Below are positions 34,678-45,139 of a DNA stretch of 64,000 bases, in pieces. This stretch comes from an uncultured Pelagibacteraceae bacterium (GTDB lineage: Bacteria; Pseudomonadota; Alphaproteobacteria; Pelagibacterales; Pelagibacteraceae). Position 1 is the stretch's first letter. Each line of letters starts with the position of its first letter. The translations under genes and the position numbers were made by a program. The stretch is from assembly GCA_902532525.1 (NCBI GenBank), contig CACAIK010000004.1:39629-103628 (forward strand). The letters run 5' to 3'. Under the pieces are notes generated by a model, which worked only from the letters and a program-made list of their open reading frames with translations, did no database searches and was not told the origin of the DNA.

Positions 34678-35352
34678 ATGGATGCAGATATTGCAACACA
34701 AAGTTTAGGTTTAGCAAGTAACACAGATTTTTCTTTAATTAGTCTGTTTTTGCGCGCGGATATAATCGTCAAGTCAGTAATCATAATACTAATTCTAAGT
34801 TCTATTTATTCATGGGCAATAATATTTGAAAAAATAAGAATGTTTAGAAAAATTAATAAAAGTGCAGAGGAATTTGAAGAGAAATTCTGGAAATCAAAGT
34901 CTGCTGAAACATTTTATAACAGTCTGCCTTCAAACATTGAGGATCCTATGGCAAAATTATTTAAAAGTTCTATGCAAACAGTTATGAAAACTAGATCAAA
35001 ATCAAATTTATCTGAGAGACTATCTAGTGTTTTGGAAGTAAATATTGAAAAACAAATGGTGGCAGTTGAAAAGTATAATAGTTTTTTAGCAACTGTTGGA
35101 TCGACAGCTCCATTTATAGGATTGTTTGGAACAGTTTGGGGAATTATGAATTCATTTCAATCGATTGCAATTTCAAGAAATACCAGTCTTGCAATAGTTG
35201 CCCCAGGTATTGCAGAGGCCTTATTTGCAACCGCACTTGGATTATTAGCTGCAATTCCTGCTGTAATTGCGTATAATAAATTTAATTCAGACTCCAGAAA
35301 ATACTCACAAAAATTAGAAAATTTTTCAAAAAGATTCTTATCAATTATTTAA
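34678..35352 (+). CDS. tolQ: Tol-Pal system protein TolQ
   Basis: Inner-membrane proton-channel subunit that, with TolR, energises TolA for outer-membrane invagination at division. 224 residues, three helices: one near 25-50 and two in the C-terminal half, with the ion-path motif APFIGLFGTVWGIMNSF (about 143-159) and GIAEALFATALGLLAAIPA. It begins the tolQRAB-pal run. The thioesterase gene ybgC that often precedes tolQ is absent; the 56-base gap upstream probably carries a promoter. Confidence 0.94.
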   Translation: MDADIATQSLGLASNTDFSLISLFLRADIIVKSVIIILILSSIYSWAIIFEKIRMFRKINKSAEEFEEKFWKSKSAETFYNSLPSNIEDPMAKLFKSSMQTVMKTRSKSNLSERLSSVLEVNIEKQMVAVEKYNSFLATVGSTAPFIGLFGTVWGIMNSFQSIAISRNTSLAIVAPGIAEALFATALGLLAAIPAVIAYNKFNSDSRKYSQKLENFSKRFLSII

Positions 35353-35769
35353 ATGGGATTTAAGCTCAAAAGTTCAAAAAACGATCCAATGAGTGAAATT
35401 AATGTTACACCATTTGTTGATGTAATGTTGGTTTTACTAATTATATTCATGGTAACTGCACCATTACTTACCGTTGGAGTCCAGGTAGATTTGCCAGAAA
35501 CTTCTGCTGACACACTTCCTGAGGAAAATGAACCTCTAACTTTAACAATTAATTCTAAAGGTGAAATTTTTATTCAGGAAACAAAAGTTGAATTTAATAA
35601 TTTAATTGTAAAAATATTAGCAGTTTCAAATAATAGAACTGATACAAGAATATATGTTAGGGGAGACAAAGCTATTAACTATGGGAGGGTTCTTGAAATT
35701 ATGGGAATGCTTTCAGGGTCAGGATTCACAAAAGTTGCTTTAATATCTGAACCGAATAAAGAGAGATAA
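35353..35769 (+). CDS. tolR: Tol-Pal system protein TolR
   Basis: 138 residues, ExbD/TolR family. A short cytoplasmic N-terminus ends in SEINVTPFVDVMLVLLIIFMV, with the essential proton-carrying Asp at residue 23 in the single membrane helix. A periplasmic domain follows. It directly follows tolQ with no gap. Confidence 0.95.
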   Translation: MGFKLKSSKNDPMSEINVTPFVDVMLVLLIIFMVTAPLLTVGVQVDLPETSADTLPEENEPLTLTINSKGEIFIQETKVEFNNLIVKILAVSNNRTDTRIYVRGDKAINYGRVLEIMGMLSGSGFTKVALISEPNKER

Positions 35770-35774
35770 AGATT

Positions 35775-36743
35775 ATGTATCGAGGTCTTTTAATCTCATC
35801 TGGATTTCATTTTGCTATTGTTATGGTTAGTATTTTGGCTTTACCATTTGTTGCCAAAAAACCCTTGGATATTCCACCTCTTATTTCTGTTGAACTTATT
35901 CAAATAGCCGAAAAGACAAATATTCCTTTTGCACCAAAAGCATCAAAAATAATTGAGAAGGCAAAAAAAGAAAATCAAAAGCTTTTATCTGAACAGGCCC
36001 CTCCTAAAAAAGTAAAAAAAGATGAAAAAAAAGAAGTCCAAACAGATAAAAAAAAAAATGAAATTTCTAAGGTTGCATCAAAAAAAACACCAACCAGTGA
36101 AAATAAAATAGAAAAGTTAAAAAAAGAAAAACTAAATGCTGTACCTATGCCAGATGAAGATAAACAAAAAATTCAACCTAAAGAAGAAAAAAAGCAGAAA
36201 CCTTCAAAAGAAATCAATGACGAAAATATCAAAAAAATAGTTCAAACTAAAAAACCTATTTTGGATGAAAAAAAAGTAAAACAAGTCTCAGAATTTGAAA
36301 AGAAAGAAAAATTAGATTTAAATGAAATTGCAGCTCTAATTGATAAAAAAAAAGAAAATTTAGCAGAAACAAAAAAAGAAGTTGATAAGATTTCTCAATC
36401 AACTGATGAAACTATGGATTATTCAAAATTAACCCTAAGTGAAGAGGACGCATTAAAGGCTCAAATATTTACATGTTGGAGTGTACCTATAGGTTTGCCA
36501 TTTAGTGAAGATTTATTAGTAAGAGTTAAACTTCAATTGAAACCAGATGGAACAATTGAAAAGCTTGAAATGTTGGATCATGTAAAAATGAATACACCTG
36601 GCAAAGAAAAATTTAGAACACTAGCTGATAGTGTAAGACGAGCTATTCAGCTATGCAATCCATTAAAAGTTCCTACAAGTGGTTATGAAAGATGGAAAAA
36701 TATGATTTTAAATTTTGATGCTCGTGATATGCTTGGAGGATAA
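35775..36743 (+). CDS. tolA: Tol-Pal system protein TolA
   Basis: 322 residues. One N-terminal membrane helix (about 8-27) is followed by a very Lys/Glu-rich stalk from about 60 to 205, of low complexity and probably helical. The C-terminal TolA domain, including [19 protein letters not shown] and a Cys pair (CWSVP and QLCNP), would bridge to TolB and Pal. The domain order is normal. The stop overlaps the tolB start by one base. Confidence 0.88.
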   Translation: MYRGLLISSGFHFAIVMVSILALPFVAKKPLDIPPLISVELIQIAEKTNIPFAPKASKIIEKAKKENQKLLSEQAPPKKVKKDEKKEVQTDKKKNEISKVASKKTPTSENKIEKLKKEKLNAVPMPDEDKQKIQPKEEKKQKPSKEINDENIKKIVQTKKPILDEKKVKQVSEFEKKEKLDLNEIAALIDKKKENLAETKKEVDKISQSTDETMDYSKLTLSEEDALKAQIFTCWSVPIGLPFSEDLLVRVKLQLKPDGTIEKLEMLDHVKMNTPGKEKFRTLADSVRRAIQLCNPLKVPTSGYERWKNMILNFDARDMLGG

Positions 36744-38089
36744 TGATTAGAATAATTAATTTCGTTTTTATTATATTTTTTTTATCATTGGTAAAAGCTT
36801 ATTCCTTAATTGAAATTGATATAACTAGGGGCAATTTAGATCCGTTACCAATTGCAGTTTCTCCATTGTTTCAAGATGATAACTCAAAAAAAAATTCAAT
36901 TAATGAACTTAAAATTGAAAATGTTGGTTCTGAGATTTCATCTGTAGTAGAAAATAATCTTAAAACTTCAGGTTTATTTAATCCGCTTAGTAAAGAAGCA
37001 TTTTTACAAAAGCCAGATATTGCACATTTAAAACCAAGATTTGAAGACTGGGCATTAATTAAAGCTCAAGCTTTAATTACTGGAAAAGTAACAATTGAAA
37101 ACAACAAATTAAAAGTTGAATTTAGACTGTGGGATATTTTAGCTGGAAGAGAAATGATGGCTTTGGCATTTACAACAGTTCCAAGTAATTGGAGGAGAGT
37201 TGGACATATAATCTCTGATAAAGTTTATGAAAGATTAACTGGAGAAAAAGGATATTTTGATACTAGAATTATTTATGTTTCTGAGGAAGGACCTAAAACA
37301 GCAAGAGTTAAGAAGTTAGCAATTATGGATCAAGATGGGTTTAATACAAAATATTTAACATTGGGGAATGAATTAGTTTTAACTCCTAGATTCAATCCAA
37401 CAAGTCAGATGGTTACTTATCTTTCATATTTTAAAAATCTACCAAGAGTATATTTATTAGATATAGAAACAGGTACGCAAGAAGTGGTAGGTGATTTTCC
37501 AGGAATGACATTTGCTCCAAGATTTTCACCAGATGGAAAGAAAATTATTATGAGTTTTGCAAAGGATGGAAATTCAGATATTTACACAATGGATTTAGAA
37601 AATAGAATTGTTGAAAGAATTACAAATCATCCATCAATTGACACATCGCCCTCTTACTCACCTGATAATAAATATATTACATTTAATTCGGATAGAAGTG
37701 GGTTCCAACAAATTTATGTGATGAAATCTGATGGATCAAATGTAAAAAGAATTTCATTTGGTAATGGTTTATACGGTACTCCTGTATGGTCTCCAAGGGG
37801 TGACTTAATTGCGTTTACAAAATTGCATAAAGGAAAATTTTATATTGGTGTCATGCGAACAGATGGCTCAGGAGAGAGATTGCTTACTGAAAATTATTAT
37901 CAAGAGGCTCCTTCTTGGTCTCCTAATGGAAGAGTTTTAATTTTCTATAGAGAAACTAAATCTAACGACAAAGGAGAGGGATTTAGTGCAAAGCTTTGGT
38001 CTATAGATCTTACAGGTTATAATGAAAGGCAAGTTCAAACCGAGACCGACGCCTCTGACCCATCTTGGTCATCTTTACTTAGTAATTAG
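36743..38089 (+). CDS. tolB: Tol-Pal system beta-propeller protein TolB
   Basis: 448 residues with an N-terminal signal peptide (about 1-20), an N-terminal alpha/beta domain, and a six-bladed propeller with repeated SPDGKKI, SPDNKYI, SPRGDLI and SPNGRVL blade motifs between about 255 and 415. It is a periplasmic protein that interacts with Pal and TolA. It ends about 100 bases before pal, the widest gap in the operon. Confidence 0.95.
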   Translation: MIRIINFVFIIFFLSLVKAYSLIEIDITRGNLDPLPIAVSPLFQDDNSKKNSINELKIENVGSEISSVVENNLKTSGLFNPLSKEAFLQKPDIAHLKPRFEDWALIKAQALITGKVTIENNKLKVEFRLWDILAGREMMALAFTTVPSNWRRVGHIISDKVYERLTGEKGYFDTRIIYVSEEGPKTARVKKLAIMDQDGFNTKYLTLGNELVLTPRFNPTSQMVTYLSYFKNLPRVYLLDIETGTQEVVGDFPGMTFAPRFSPDGKKIIMSFAKDGNSDIYTMDLENRIVERITNHPSIDTSPSYSPDNKYITFNSDRSGFQQIYVMKSDGSNVKRISFGNGLYGTPVWSPRGDLIAFTKLHKGKFYIGVMRTDGSGERLLTENYYQEAPSWSPNGRVLIFYRETKSNDKGEGFSAKLWSIDLTGYNERQVQTETDASDPSWSSLLSN

Positions 38090-38177
38090 GGCCTTTTTAT
38101 TAAAATTTAATATAAATTAAGTTGATTTTTATGCTTGAAACATCTAATTAGTTGTGAAAAAGTTCTAATAAATTATT

Positions 38178-38183
38178 AAGGAG
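38178..38183 (+). promoter_or_regulatory. Ribosome binding site of pal
   Basis: AAGGAG placed five bases before ATG 38189. It is a strong Shine-Dalgarno for this genome, fitting high expression of the abundant lipoprotein Pal. The 99-base gap upstream is AT-rich and may include a promoter, but no convincing -35/-10 pair was found. Confidence 0.7.
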
Positions 38184-38188
38184 CATTA

Positions 38189-38677
38189 ATGAATTTTAGC
38201 AAATCATTTAGAAATACTTTTCTAGTTATATTATTAAGTTTAATCGTATCGGCTTGTGCTACAAAGAAAACTGCTACGAAAGTAGAAGGCCAAATGCAAG
38301 GTGATGTTTATACAGGTACTGATACTGTTAAATATTTAGCTGACGGTGTTCCAGATAGAGTATTTTTTGCGACCAACGAATCTATTTTAACAACTAAATC
38401 AAGAGACACTTTAAGAAAGCAAGCAAATTGGTTAAGAGAAAATTCTAGTATCAATGTTGTTGTTGAAGGTCATGCTGATGAAAGAGGTACTAGAGAATAT
38501 AACTTAGCACTAGGTGAAAGAAGAGCAAATGCTGCTAAAGATTATCTAATTACTTATGGAATATCAGCTGACAGAATATCAGTGATAAGTTATGGAAAAG
38601 AAAGACCAGTTGACTCAGGTTCTAATCCACTTTCATGGTCAAAGAATAGAAGATCTGTAACTGTAAAAGCAAATTAA
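38189..38677 (+). CDS. pal: Peptidoglycan-associated lipoprotein Pal
   Basis: 162 residues. The signal peptide ends in a lipobox LIVSAC, making Cys23 the lipidated residue after cleavage by signal peptidase II. The OmpA-like domain contains NVVVEGHADERGTREYNLALGERRA, the peptidoglycan-binding signature (about 90-114). It anchors the outer membrane to the wall. A strong Shine-Dalgarno precedes the gene and a terminator hairpin follows it, so a separate pal mRNA is likely. Confidence 0.95.
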   Translation: MNFSKSFRNTFLVILLSLIVSACATKKTATKVEGQMQGDVYTGTDTVKYLADGVPDRVFFATNESILTTKSRDTLRKQANWLRENSSINVVVEGHADERGTREYNLALGERRANAAKDYLITYGISADRISVISYGKERPVDSGSNPLSWSKNRRSVTVKAN

Positions 38678-38693
38678 GCTAATTGAAATATTT

Positions 38694-38738
38694 AAAAGAC
38701 CCTAAGATTATCATGAATAATTTAAGGGTCTTTTTTTT
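38694..38738 (+). terminator. Rho-independent terminator after pal
   Basis: AAAAGACCCT (38694-38703) pairs with AGGGTCTTTT (38725-38734), extended by AGATTAT/ATAATTT pairs around a short loop, and ends in a run of eight T residues (38731-38738). It is the clearest intrinsic terminator in the window and separates pal from cpoB. Confidence 0.85.
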
Positions 38739-38766
38739 GCCATCATTATAATTAAAAAATAATTTA

Positions 38767-39780
38767 ATGTTAAAAAAGAGCAATAAAATTCTTACGTATT
38801 TAATTTCGATATTTTTAATTACTTCCAATGCAGCTTCTGAAGAATTGAATATGAGAGAAATTTTAGAAATTATTCAAAAAGATCTTAGAACATTGGAAAG
38901 GGCAGTCTACTCGGAGTCATTTCAAAAAAAATCTGCTGGAGAAGCTTCATTGACTGACAAGGAAACCGAAGATGTATTGACAAGACACTTATTAAAATTG
39001 TCTGAAATAGAAAAGCAATTTCAAAATTTAACTAATAAGTTTGAGGAAGTTAATTTTAAAATTGATAAATTATCCTCAAGATTATCAAAAACCCAGGCTG
39101 ACAATCAGTTAAGATTTCAAGAATTGGAGAGCAGCTCAAGTTTTACGCAAAAAAGTGAAATTAACGAGCAGAATTTGTTAACAGACGAAAATAATCAAAA
39201 TGAAGAGATAAAATTAACTAATAAAAAATTAATGCCAGGTACATCTCAGCCCCAAGATTTAGGAACAATATCCTATAAAGATATGACAGATAGTAGTGAG
39301 ACGCAAGCAATACAATCTGTTGAAACAACTAAAACAATCTTGACTGAAAATTTTATTAACGAAGAAAAAATTTTACCTGATGCTCCTCCAACAGAACAAT
39401 ATGAATTTGCAACTAGTTTTTTAAAAGTAGGAGATTACAATATGGCAGAAAGAGCATTCAGAGAATTTGTAGACACAAACCCAGATAATGATCTTTCGGG
39501 AAATGCACAGTATTGGTATGCAGAGACTTTTAGGATTAGACAGCTCTATACGGATGCAGCATCTGCTTATTTAGAAGGTTACCAAAAATATCCTAAGAGC
39601 GAAAAAGCACCTATTAACCTTTTGAAACTTGGTGTGTCTTTAGTTCAAATTGGGGAAAAAGATCAGGGTTGTTTGATGATTGCTGGAGTAAAAAAACAGT
39701 ATCCAAACGCTACTCAATCAGTTCTTCAAAAAGCTAAATATGAAGAGAAAAAGTTTGAGTGTAATAAAGAAAACTCTTAA
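38767..39780 (+). CDS. cpoB: Tol-Pal associated TPR protein CpoB/YbgF
   Basis: 337 residues: signal peptide (about 1-24), a coiled-coil segment (about 75-120), a variable Glu/Asn-rich linker, and a C-terminal TPR region (from about 210) with FATSFLKVGDYNMAERAFREF and the following repeats. CpoB coordinates Tol-Pal with cell-wall synthesis in E. coli. The gene order pal, cpoB, tilS, ftsH is common in alphaproteobacteria. The 3' end overlaps the first possible tilS start by 41 bases. Confidence 0.88.
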   Translation: MLKKSNKILTYLISIFLITSNAASEELNMREILEIIQKDLRTLERAVYSESFQKKSAGEASLTDKETEDVLTRHLLKLSEIEKQFQNLTNKFEEVNFKIDKLSSRLSKTQADNQLRFQELESSSSFTQKSEINEQNLLTDENNQNEEIKLTNKKLMPGTSQPQDLGTISYKDMTDSSETQAIQSVETTKTILTENFINEEKILPDAPPTEQYEFATSFLKVGDYNMAERAFREFVDTNPDNDLSGNAQYWYAETFRIRQLYTDAASAYLEGYQKYPKSEKAPINLLKLGVSLVQIGEKDQGCLMIAGVKKQYPNATQSVLQKAKYEEKKFECNKENS

Positions 39781-40789
39781 TTTTTATTTAACAAGATTAA
39801 AGGATCCTAAGGTAAAAAAATTATATAACATATTTTCAAATAATCTTGCAACTTCAGATGTTGTAAATAAAAGAATTATGGTTGGGGTATCGGGTGGTGT
39901 TGATAGCTTATCAGTTTTATTTTTCTCTCAGTGCTATGCTATTAAGCATAAGGCTAAATTGTATCCAGTAATAATAGATCATAAATTAAGAAAAGAATCT
40001 ACTAATGAAGCTAAAAATTTAAAGTATAAACTAAAAAAAAGCTTTGGAATTGATTGTAAAATTTTATCAAAAAAAATTCCTAAAATTGATAAAAATATAC
40101 AATCTTATGCTAGAGATTTAAGATATGATTTATTTTTAAAAGAGTGCAATAAACATAATATAAACTATCTTTTGTTAGGTCATCATAAAGACGATCTAAT
40201 TGAAAATTTTTTTATAAGATTTCTAAGAGGTTCCGGTTTAAAAGGGCTTGTTTCTTTTTATAAAAATATAATTGATTATAGTGGCATAAAGATTGTCAGA
40301 CCATTTTTGTCTATTTCAAAAAAAGAATTAATTATTATCAACAAAAAAACATTTGATTTTTATGTGGACGACCCAACAAATAATAATGATAAATTTTTAA
40401 GGAGTCGAGTTAGAAAACTACTAATAAATTTAGATAAAGATGGTTTAAATTTTAATAAATTTTATTTAACTTTAAAAAATTTATCAAAAAGTGATCAAGT
40501 TATTGAATTTTTTGTTAAGAAAAATATTATTGAGAATTCAAAATATTTTAAAAAAGATAAAAAAATAATCTTAAATCAATCTTTTTTTAATAACCCAGAC
40601 GAGATTATTTTAAGAAGCTTTTCAAAAGCAATTCTACTTATTGGTAATAAAAAAAATTATCCAAGGGGCAAAAAGGTGGTTGCGATAGTAGATTCATTAA
40701 AGTCTTCTAAGAAAAATGCAAAATTCACACTTTCGAGATGTATAATTGAAAAAATTAGTGATTCTGTCATTATTTACCCAGAAAAATGA
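39740..40789 (+). CDS. tilS: tRNA(Ile)-lysidine synthase
   Basis: Modifies cytidine 34 of tRNA-Ile(CAU) to lysidine so that it reads AUA. 349 residues, N-type ATP pyrophosphatase fold with PP-loop SGGVDS (51-56) and GHHKDDLIENFFIRFLRGSG (about 146-165). The C-terminal part is shorter than in E. coli TilS (432 residues). Start is ATG 39740 inside cpoB or TTG 39755; the region before residue 30 is poorly conserved, so the start is uncertain. Confidence 0.9.
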   Translation: MKRKSLSVIKKTLNFYLTRLKDPKVKKLYNIFSNNLATSDVVNKRIMVGVSGGVDSLSVLFFSQCYAIKHKAKLYPVIIDHKLRKESTNEAKNLKYKLKKSFGIDCKILSKKIPKIDKNIQSYARDLRYDLFLKECNKHNINYLLLGHHKDDLIENFFIRFLRGSGLKGLVSFYKNIIDYSGIKIVRPFLSISKKELIIINKKTFDFYVDDPTNNNDKFLRSRVRKLLINLDKDGLNFNKFYLTLKNLSKSDQVIEFFVKKNIIENSKYFKKDKKIILNQSFFNNPDEIILRSFSKAILLIGNKKNYPRGKKVVAIVDSLKSSKKNAKFTLSRCIIEKISDSVIIYPEK

Positions 40790-40856
40790 TAATTTTTTTG
40801 TTAAATGATCAAAATGACACTTGTTAATTTAACAATAATTCTTAATTTAGTGCTTT

Positions 40857-42749
40857 ATGAATTTTAAAAACTTAGCAATGTGGGGAATAATCGTAATCTT
40901 GACGATTGGCCTCTATAATATGTTTAAGAACCCACAAGGTTCGATTTCTCAAAAAAATAAAATCATTTTCTCCGAATTCTTAACCGAAGTAGATAATGGA
41001 AGAGTTGTTAATGTTGAGATACAAGGAAAAAATATAAAAGGTGTTTTATCAAATGGCAAGCAATTCACTACTTATGCACCTGAAGACCCGAACTTAATAC
41101 AGAAGCTAAGTGAAAAAGGAGTTAGCATCTCTGCAAGTCCACTTGAGGAAAAGATGCCTTCACTAGTTGGGATACTGCTTTCATGGTTCCCTATGCTTTT
41201 ATTAATTGCTGTTTGGATTTTCTTTATGAGACAAATGCAGGGTGGAAAAGGTGGAGCAATGGGCTTTGGAAGATCTAAAGCAAAAATGATGAATGAAGTA
41301 AAAGGCAAAGTTACTTTTAATGATGTTGCTGGTGTTGAGGAGGCCAAAGAGGAAGTAGAGGAAGTAGTTGAATTTTTAAAAGATCCAAGAAAGTTTAGTA
41401 GATTAGGTGGAAAAATTCCAAGAGGGTGTTTATTAGTGGGCCCCCCTGGTACTGGTAAAACATTATTAGCTAGAGCAATCGCAGGAGAAGCTGGAGTTCC
41501 ATTTTTCACGATTTCAGGATCAGATTTTGTAGAAATGTTTGTTGGTGTTGGAGCCTCAAGGGTCAGAGACATGTTTGAACAAGGTAAAAAACATTCTCCA
41601 TGTATAATTTTCATTGACGAGATTGATGCTGTAGGAAGAAGTAGAGGAGCGGGTCTAGGTGGAGGAAATGATGAAAGAGAGCAAACTCTCAATCAGCTAT
41701 TAGTTGAGATGGATGGTTTTGATACTAATGAGGGTGTAATTATTATTGCCGCAACCAATAGACCAGATGTATTAGATCCTGCCTTATTAAGACCTGGAAG
41801 ATTTGATAGACAAGTTGTAGTTTCCAATCCAGATCTAATTGGTAGAGAAAAAATTTTAAAGGTGCATGCAAAAAAAATATCAATGGCACCTGATGTTAAT
41901 TTAAGAACAGTTGCAAGAGGAACACCTGGATTTTCAGGTGCAGATTTAGCTAACCTTGTCAACGAAGCTGCATTATTAGCTGCTAGAAAAAATAAAAGAA
42001 TTGTTACATATCAAGAATTTGAGGAAGCTAAGGATAAAGTAATGATGGGATCTGAAAGAAGATCTATGGTAATGTCAGAAGAAGAGAAAAAATTAACAGC
42101 CTACCATGAAGCTGGACATGCAATTGTAACAATAAATGAAAAAGCCGCTTATCCTATACATAAAGCAACAATAATACCAAGAGGAAGAGCCCTAGGAATG
42201 GTTATGCAATTACCTGAAAGGGATGAAGTTTCTCAAACAAGAGAACAACTTCATGCACAAATGGCCATAGCAATGGGTGGAAGAGTTGCGGAAGAAATAA
42301 TTTTTGGAGATGACAAAGTAACTACTGGAGCAGCAAGCGATATTGAACAGGCAACTAAAAGAGCGCGAGCCATGGTTATGAGAGCTGGATTAAGTAAAGA
42401 AATGGGACCAGTTGCTTATGGTGAAAACGAAGAAGAAGTATTTTTAGGAAGATCTGTTGCAAGACAGCAAAATATGTCTGAGGAAACTGCAAGAAAAGTT
42501 GATAGTGAAATTAGAAAATTTGTTGATATGGGTTACGAGAGAGCAAGAACAGTATTAACTGAAAAGATTGATGATCTGCATAAACTAGCAAAAGCTTTAC
42601 TTATTTACGAAACTTTAACAGGTGCGGAAATTGAAGATTTAATTAATAAAAATATTTATCCTAAGAATAAAGAAGATCTAAAAGTTGAAGATGATGATCA
42701 AAGCTCAGCACTTGGTTCAATGGGTCTAAAACCAAAGATAGTGCACTAA
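40857..42749 (+). CDS. ftsH: ATP-dependent zinc metalloprotease FtsH
   Basis: 630 residues. Two membrane helices (about 4-22 and 102-124) flank a periplasmic domain. The AAA domain has Walker A GPPGTGKT (195-202), Walker [12 protein letters not shown] and the arginine finger region RPGRFDR. The zinc site is HEAGH (417-421). It degrades membrane proteins and, in other bacteria, the heat-shock sigma factor, encoded here at 47250. The 67-base gap upstream has a 15-base palindrome at 40821-40835. Confidence 0.97.
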   Translation: MNFKNLAMWGIIVILTIGLYNMFKNPQGSISQKNKIIFSEFLTEVDNGRVVNVEIQGKNIKGVLSNGKQFTTYAPEDPNLIQKLSEKGVSISASPLEEKMPSLVGILLSWFPMLLLIAVWIFFMRQMQGGKGGAMGFGRSKAKMMNEVKGKVTFNDVAGVEEAKEEVEEVVEFLKDPRKFSRLGGKIPRGCLLVGPPGTGKTLLARAIAGEAGVPFFTISGSDFVEMFVGVGASRVRDMFEQGKKHSPCIIFIDEIDAVGRSRGAGLGGGNDEREQTLNQLLVEMDGFDTNEGVIIIAATNRPDVLDPALLRPGRFDRQVVVSNPDLIGREKILKVHAKKISMAPDVNLRTVARGTPGFSGADLANLVNEAALLAARKNKRIVTYQEFEEAKDKVMMGSERRSMVMSEEEKKLTAYHEAGHAIVTINEKAAYPIHKATIIPRGRALGMVMQLPERDEVSQTREQLHAQMAIAMGGRVAEEIIFGDDKVTTGAASDIEQATKRARAMVMRAGLSKEMGPVAYGENEEEVFLGRSVARQQNMSEETARKVDSEIRKFVDMGYERARTVLTEKIDDLHKLAKALLIYETLTGAEIEDLINKNIYPKNKEDLKVEDDDQSSALGSMGLKPKIVH

Positions 42750-42755
42750 GAGTTA

Positions 42756-43805
42756 ATGAATAAATATTACACTAGAGCGTGTAATTTTTATTACGGAACA
42801 ACATCAAAAACATACATTAAAAAAAAAAAATCTATTCCTCTCAATGGTTGCAATCATATTTCTTTTGATAAATTAGAAATCATTGACAGAAAAAAAAACA
42901 AAATAATCAATATTAGAGATATTAGTAAACTTTCAACTAAATTAAAAAAAAAAGTTAATAGAGATTTAAAAAATATAAAAAAAAAGAAAATTTTTAAACA
43001 AATAAATTTATCAGATATCCCTATTTTGATGGGAATAGTTAATTTAACTCCAGATAGTTTCTCAGATGGTGGCAAATATAATAAAAAAAATTTAGCCTTA
43101 AAACATGTAAAAAATTTACTATCAAATGGTGCAAAGATAATAGACGTTGGTGGAGAATCTACAAGACCAGGTGCAAAAGATATTAATCCTAGAAAAGAAT
43201 GGGATAGAATAAAGTTTATCTTAAAGATTTTAAAAAATAAAAAAAGTTTTATTTCATTAGATACTAGAAAAACTTTTGTGATGAAGAATGCCTCAAAAAT
43301 AAAAGTAGATCTTATAAATGATGTGTCTGGACTAAGTTATGATCATGAGACTATAAATTATTTAAAAAAAACAAAAAAACCTTTTGTTATTCATCACATG
43401 AAAGGAACACCAAAAAATATGCAATCAAAACCATCGTACAATAATGTATTGCTTGATATTTATGATTTCTTCGAAAATAAATTAAAATACTTAAGAAACG
43501 AAGGTATTAAGCATAATAATATTATATTAGATCCAGGTATTGGATTTGGAAAAAATTTGAAACATAATATTACTCTTTTAAAGAATATTTCTATTTTTCA
43601 TTCATTAGGCCTTCCTGTAATGTTGGGCTTGTCTAAAAAAAGATTTATTAAGGATATTTCTAGAGAAAATGATACTAAAGAAAGGATTGGTGGAACTGTA
43701 TCTTCATGCATTCAAGCATACCTTCAAGGAGTTCAAATTCTAAGGGTTCATGATATTAAAGAAATTAATCAAGCATTTAAAGTATTTAAAGAATTACAAA
43801 ACTAA
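42756..43805 (+). CDS. folP: Dihydropteroate synthase
   Basis: Condenses pterin pyrophosphate with p-aminobenzoate in folate synthesis. The DHPS TIM barrel spans about residues 88-349 with MGIVNLTPDSFSDGG, DVGGESTRPGA and the C-terminal RVHD motif. An N-terminal extension of about 85 residues, very lysine-rich and starting MNKYYTRACNFYYG, is not part of the catalytic domain. Comparable extensions occur in alphaproteobacterial FolP. The sulfonamide target site looks ordinary. Confidence 0.92.
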   Translation: MNKYYTRACNFYYGTTSKTYIKKKKSIPLNGCNHISFDKLEIIDRKKNKIINIRDISKLSTKLKKKVNRDLKNIKKKKIFKQINLSDIPILMGIVNLTPDSFSDGGKYNKKNLALKHVKNLLSNGAKIIDVGGESTRPGAKDINPRKEWDRIKFILKILKNKKSFISLDTRKTFVMKNASKIKVDLINDVSGLSYDHETINYLKKTKKPFVIHHMKGTPKNMQSKPSYNNVLLDIYDFFENKLKYLRNEGIKHNNIILDPGIGFGKNLKHNITLLKNISIFHSLGLPVMLGLSKKRFIKDISRENDTKERIGGTVSSCIQAYLQGVQILRVHDIKEINQAFKVFKELQN

Positions 43806-43807
43806 AA

Positions 43808-45139
43808 ATGATTAAAAAATATTTTGGAACAGACGGAATCAGAGGAAAAGTGAATGGATCCAAAATAAATGGAGAAATGTTTTTTAAATTTGGCTTAGCC
43901 GCTGGAACATATTTTAAAAATTTAAAAAAAAGTAAACAAACAGCAATTATTGCAAAAGATACTAGATTATCAGGTTATACGCTTGAACCAGCTCTAGTAT
44001 CCGGATTGGCGTCAGCTGGGATGCACATTTATACCTTAGGACCGCTACCAACAAATGGTCTAGCAATGCTAACCAAAAAAATGAAGGCAAATATGGGTAT
44101 AATGATTACTGCATCACATAATCCATATCACGATAATGGATTAAAGTTATTTGGACCTGATGGACTTAAACTCTCTGACAAAATCGAAAAAAAAATTGAA
44201 AAGTTAATTGATTCAAAGATAACTAAAAATCTTTCAAAACCAATTGCGTTGGGTAGAGTTAAAAGATTAGAAGATGCTAATGAAAGTTATATAAAAATAT
44301 TAAAACAAAATTTCCCATCCTCTTTTAGTTTAAAAGGAATAAAAATCGCTTTAGATTGCGCTAACGGAGCTGGTTATAAAGCTGGTCCTCAATTATTTAA
44401 ATCACTAGGTGCAAAAGTATTCAGTACGGGCACTTCTCCAAATGGATTAAATATAAATCTTAAATCAGGATCTACTTACCCAAGTAAAATTTGTCAAATG
44501 ACAAAAAAAAATAAAGCTCATATGGGTATTTCATTAGATGGTGATGCAGACAGAATAATTATATGTGATGAAAAAGGAAAAATTATAGATGGAGATAAAA
44601 TTCTTGCAATGTTGGGTGAGAGGTGGAAAAGAAAAAAGATTTTAAAAGGAGGCGTTGTTGGTACATTAATGTCAAATTATGGCTTAGAAAATTTTTTTAA
44701 AAACAATGGAATTAAATTTTTAAGGTCGGATGTGGGAGATAGATATGTAAAAGAAAAAATGAAAAAAAATAAATTTAATTTAGGTGGAGAACAATCGGGT
44801 CATATAATTCTTGGGAAGTTTGCAACTACAGGAGATGGATTACTGGTTGCCTTAGAAATCCTTTTTTCATTAAGAAAAAGAAAGAAAGCTAGTGATCTTT
44901 TTAATAAATTTAAACCCACTCCTCAAATATTGGAAAATATAGAAGTTAAAGATAAATCAATTATTAATACTCCAAAATGCAAAAAAGCAATTAATCAAGC
45001 AAATAAAATAATTAAAAATAAAGGTAGAATATTAGTTAGAAAATCTGGTACTGAACCAAAAATTAGAATTATGAGTGAGTCGGAGGACTCTAGTTTAAAT
45101 AAAATGTGTGTTAATATAATTAAAAAATCTATAAATTGA
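43808..45139 (+). CDS. glmM: Phosphoglucosamine mutase
   Basis: 443 residues, alpha-D-phosphohexomutase family. Catalytic phosphoserine is Ser103 in TASHNP; the magnesium loop is LDGDADRI (about 238-245); the sugar-binding loop GGEQSGHI is near 326; the phosphate-binding loop RKSGTEPKIRIM is near the C-terminus. It makes glucosamine 1-phosphate for peptidoglycan and lipopolysaccharide. The order ftsH-folP-glmM is widely conserved. It overlaps thiD by four bases. Confidence 0.95.
   Translation: MIKKYFGTDGIRGKVNGSKINGEMFFKFGLAAGTYFKNLKKSKQTAIIAKDTRLSGYTLEPALVSGLASAGMHIYTLGPLPTNGLAMLTKKMKANMGIMITASHNPYHDNGLKLFGPDGLKLSDKIEKKIEKLIDSKITKNLSKPIALGRVKRLEDANESYIKILKQNFPSSFSLKGIKIALDCANGAGYKAGPQLFKSLGAKVFSTGTSPNGLNINLKSGSTYPSKICQMTKKNKAHMGISLDGDADRIIICDEKGKIIDGDKILAMLGERWKRKKILKGGVVGTLMSNYGLENFFKNNGIKFLRSDVGDRYVKEKMKKNKFNLGGEQSGHIILGKFATTGDGLLVALEILFSLRKRKKASDLFNKFKPTPQILENIEVKDKSIINTPKCKKAINQANKIIKNKGRILVRKSGTEPKIRIMSESEDSSLNKMCVNIIKKSIN

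Noticed and set aside
40821..40835. Palindrome TTGTTAATTTAACAA before ftsH, plus a related half-site at 40798-40806
   Set aside because: Seven-base AT-only arms are expected many times by chance in a genome of this composition; no evidence for an operator or sigma-32 site.
41072..41692. 206-residue open frame antisense to ftsH
   Set aside because: Shadow of a strongly conserved gene; its composition follows the reverse complement of ftsH and it has no start signal.
42756..43020. folP N-terminal extension as a separate or fused novel domain
   Set aside because: Similar extensions are common in alphaproteobacterial dihydropteroate synthases, so it is not a special fusion.
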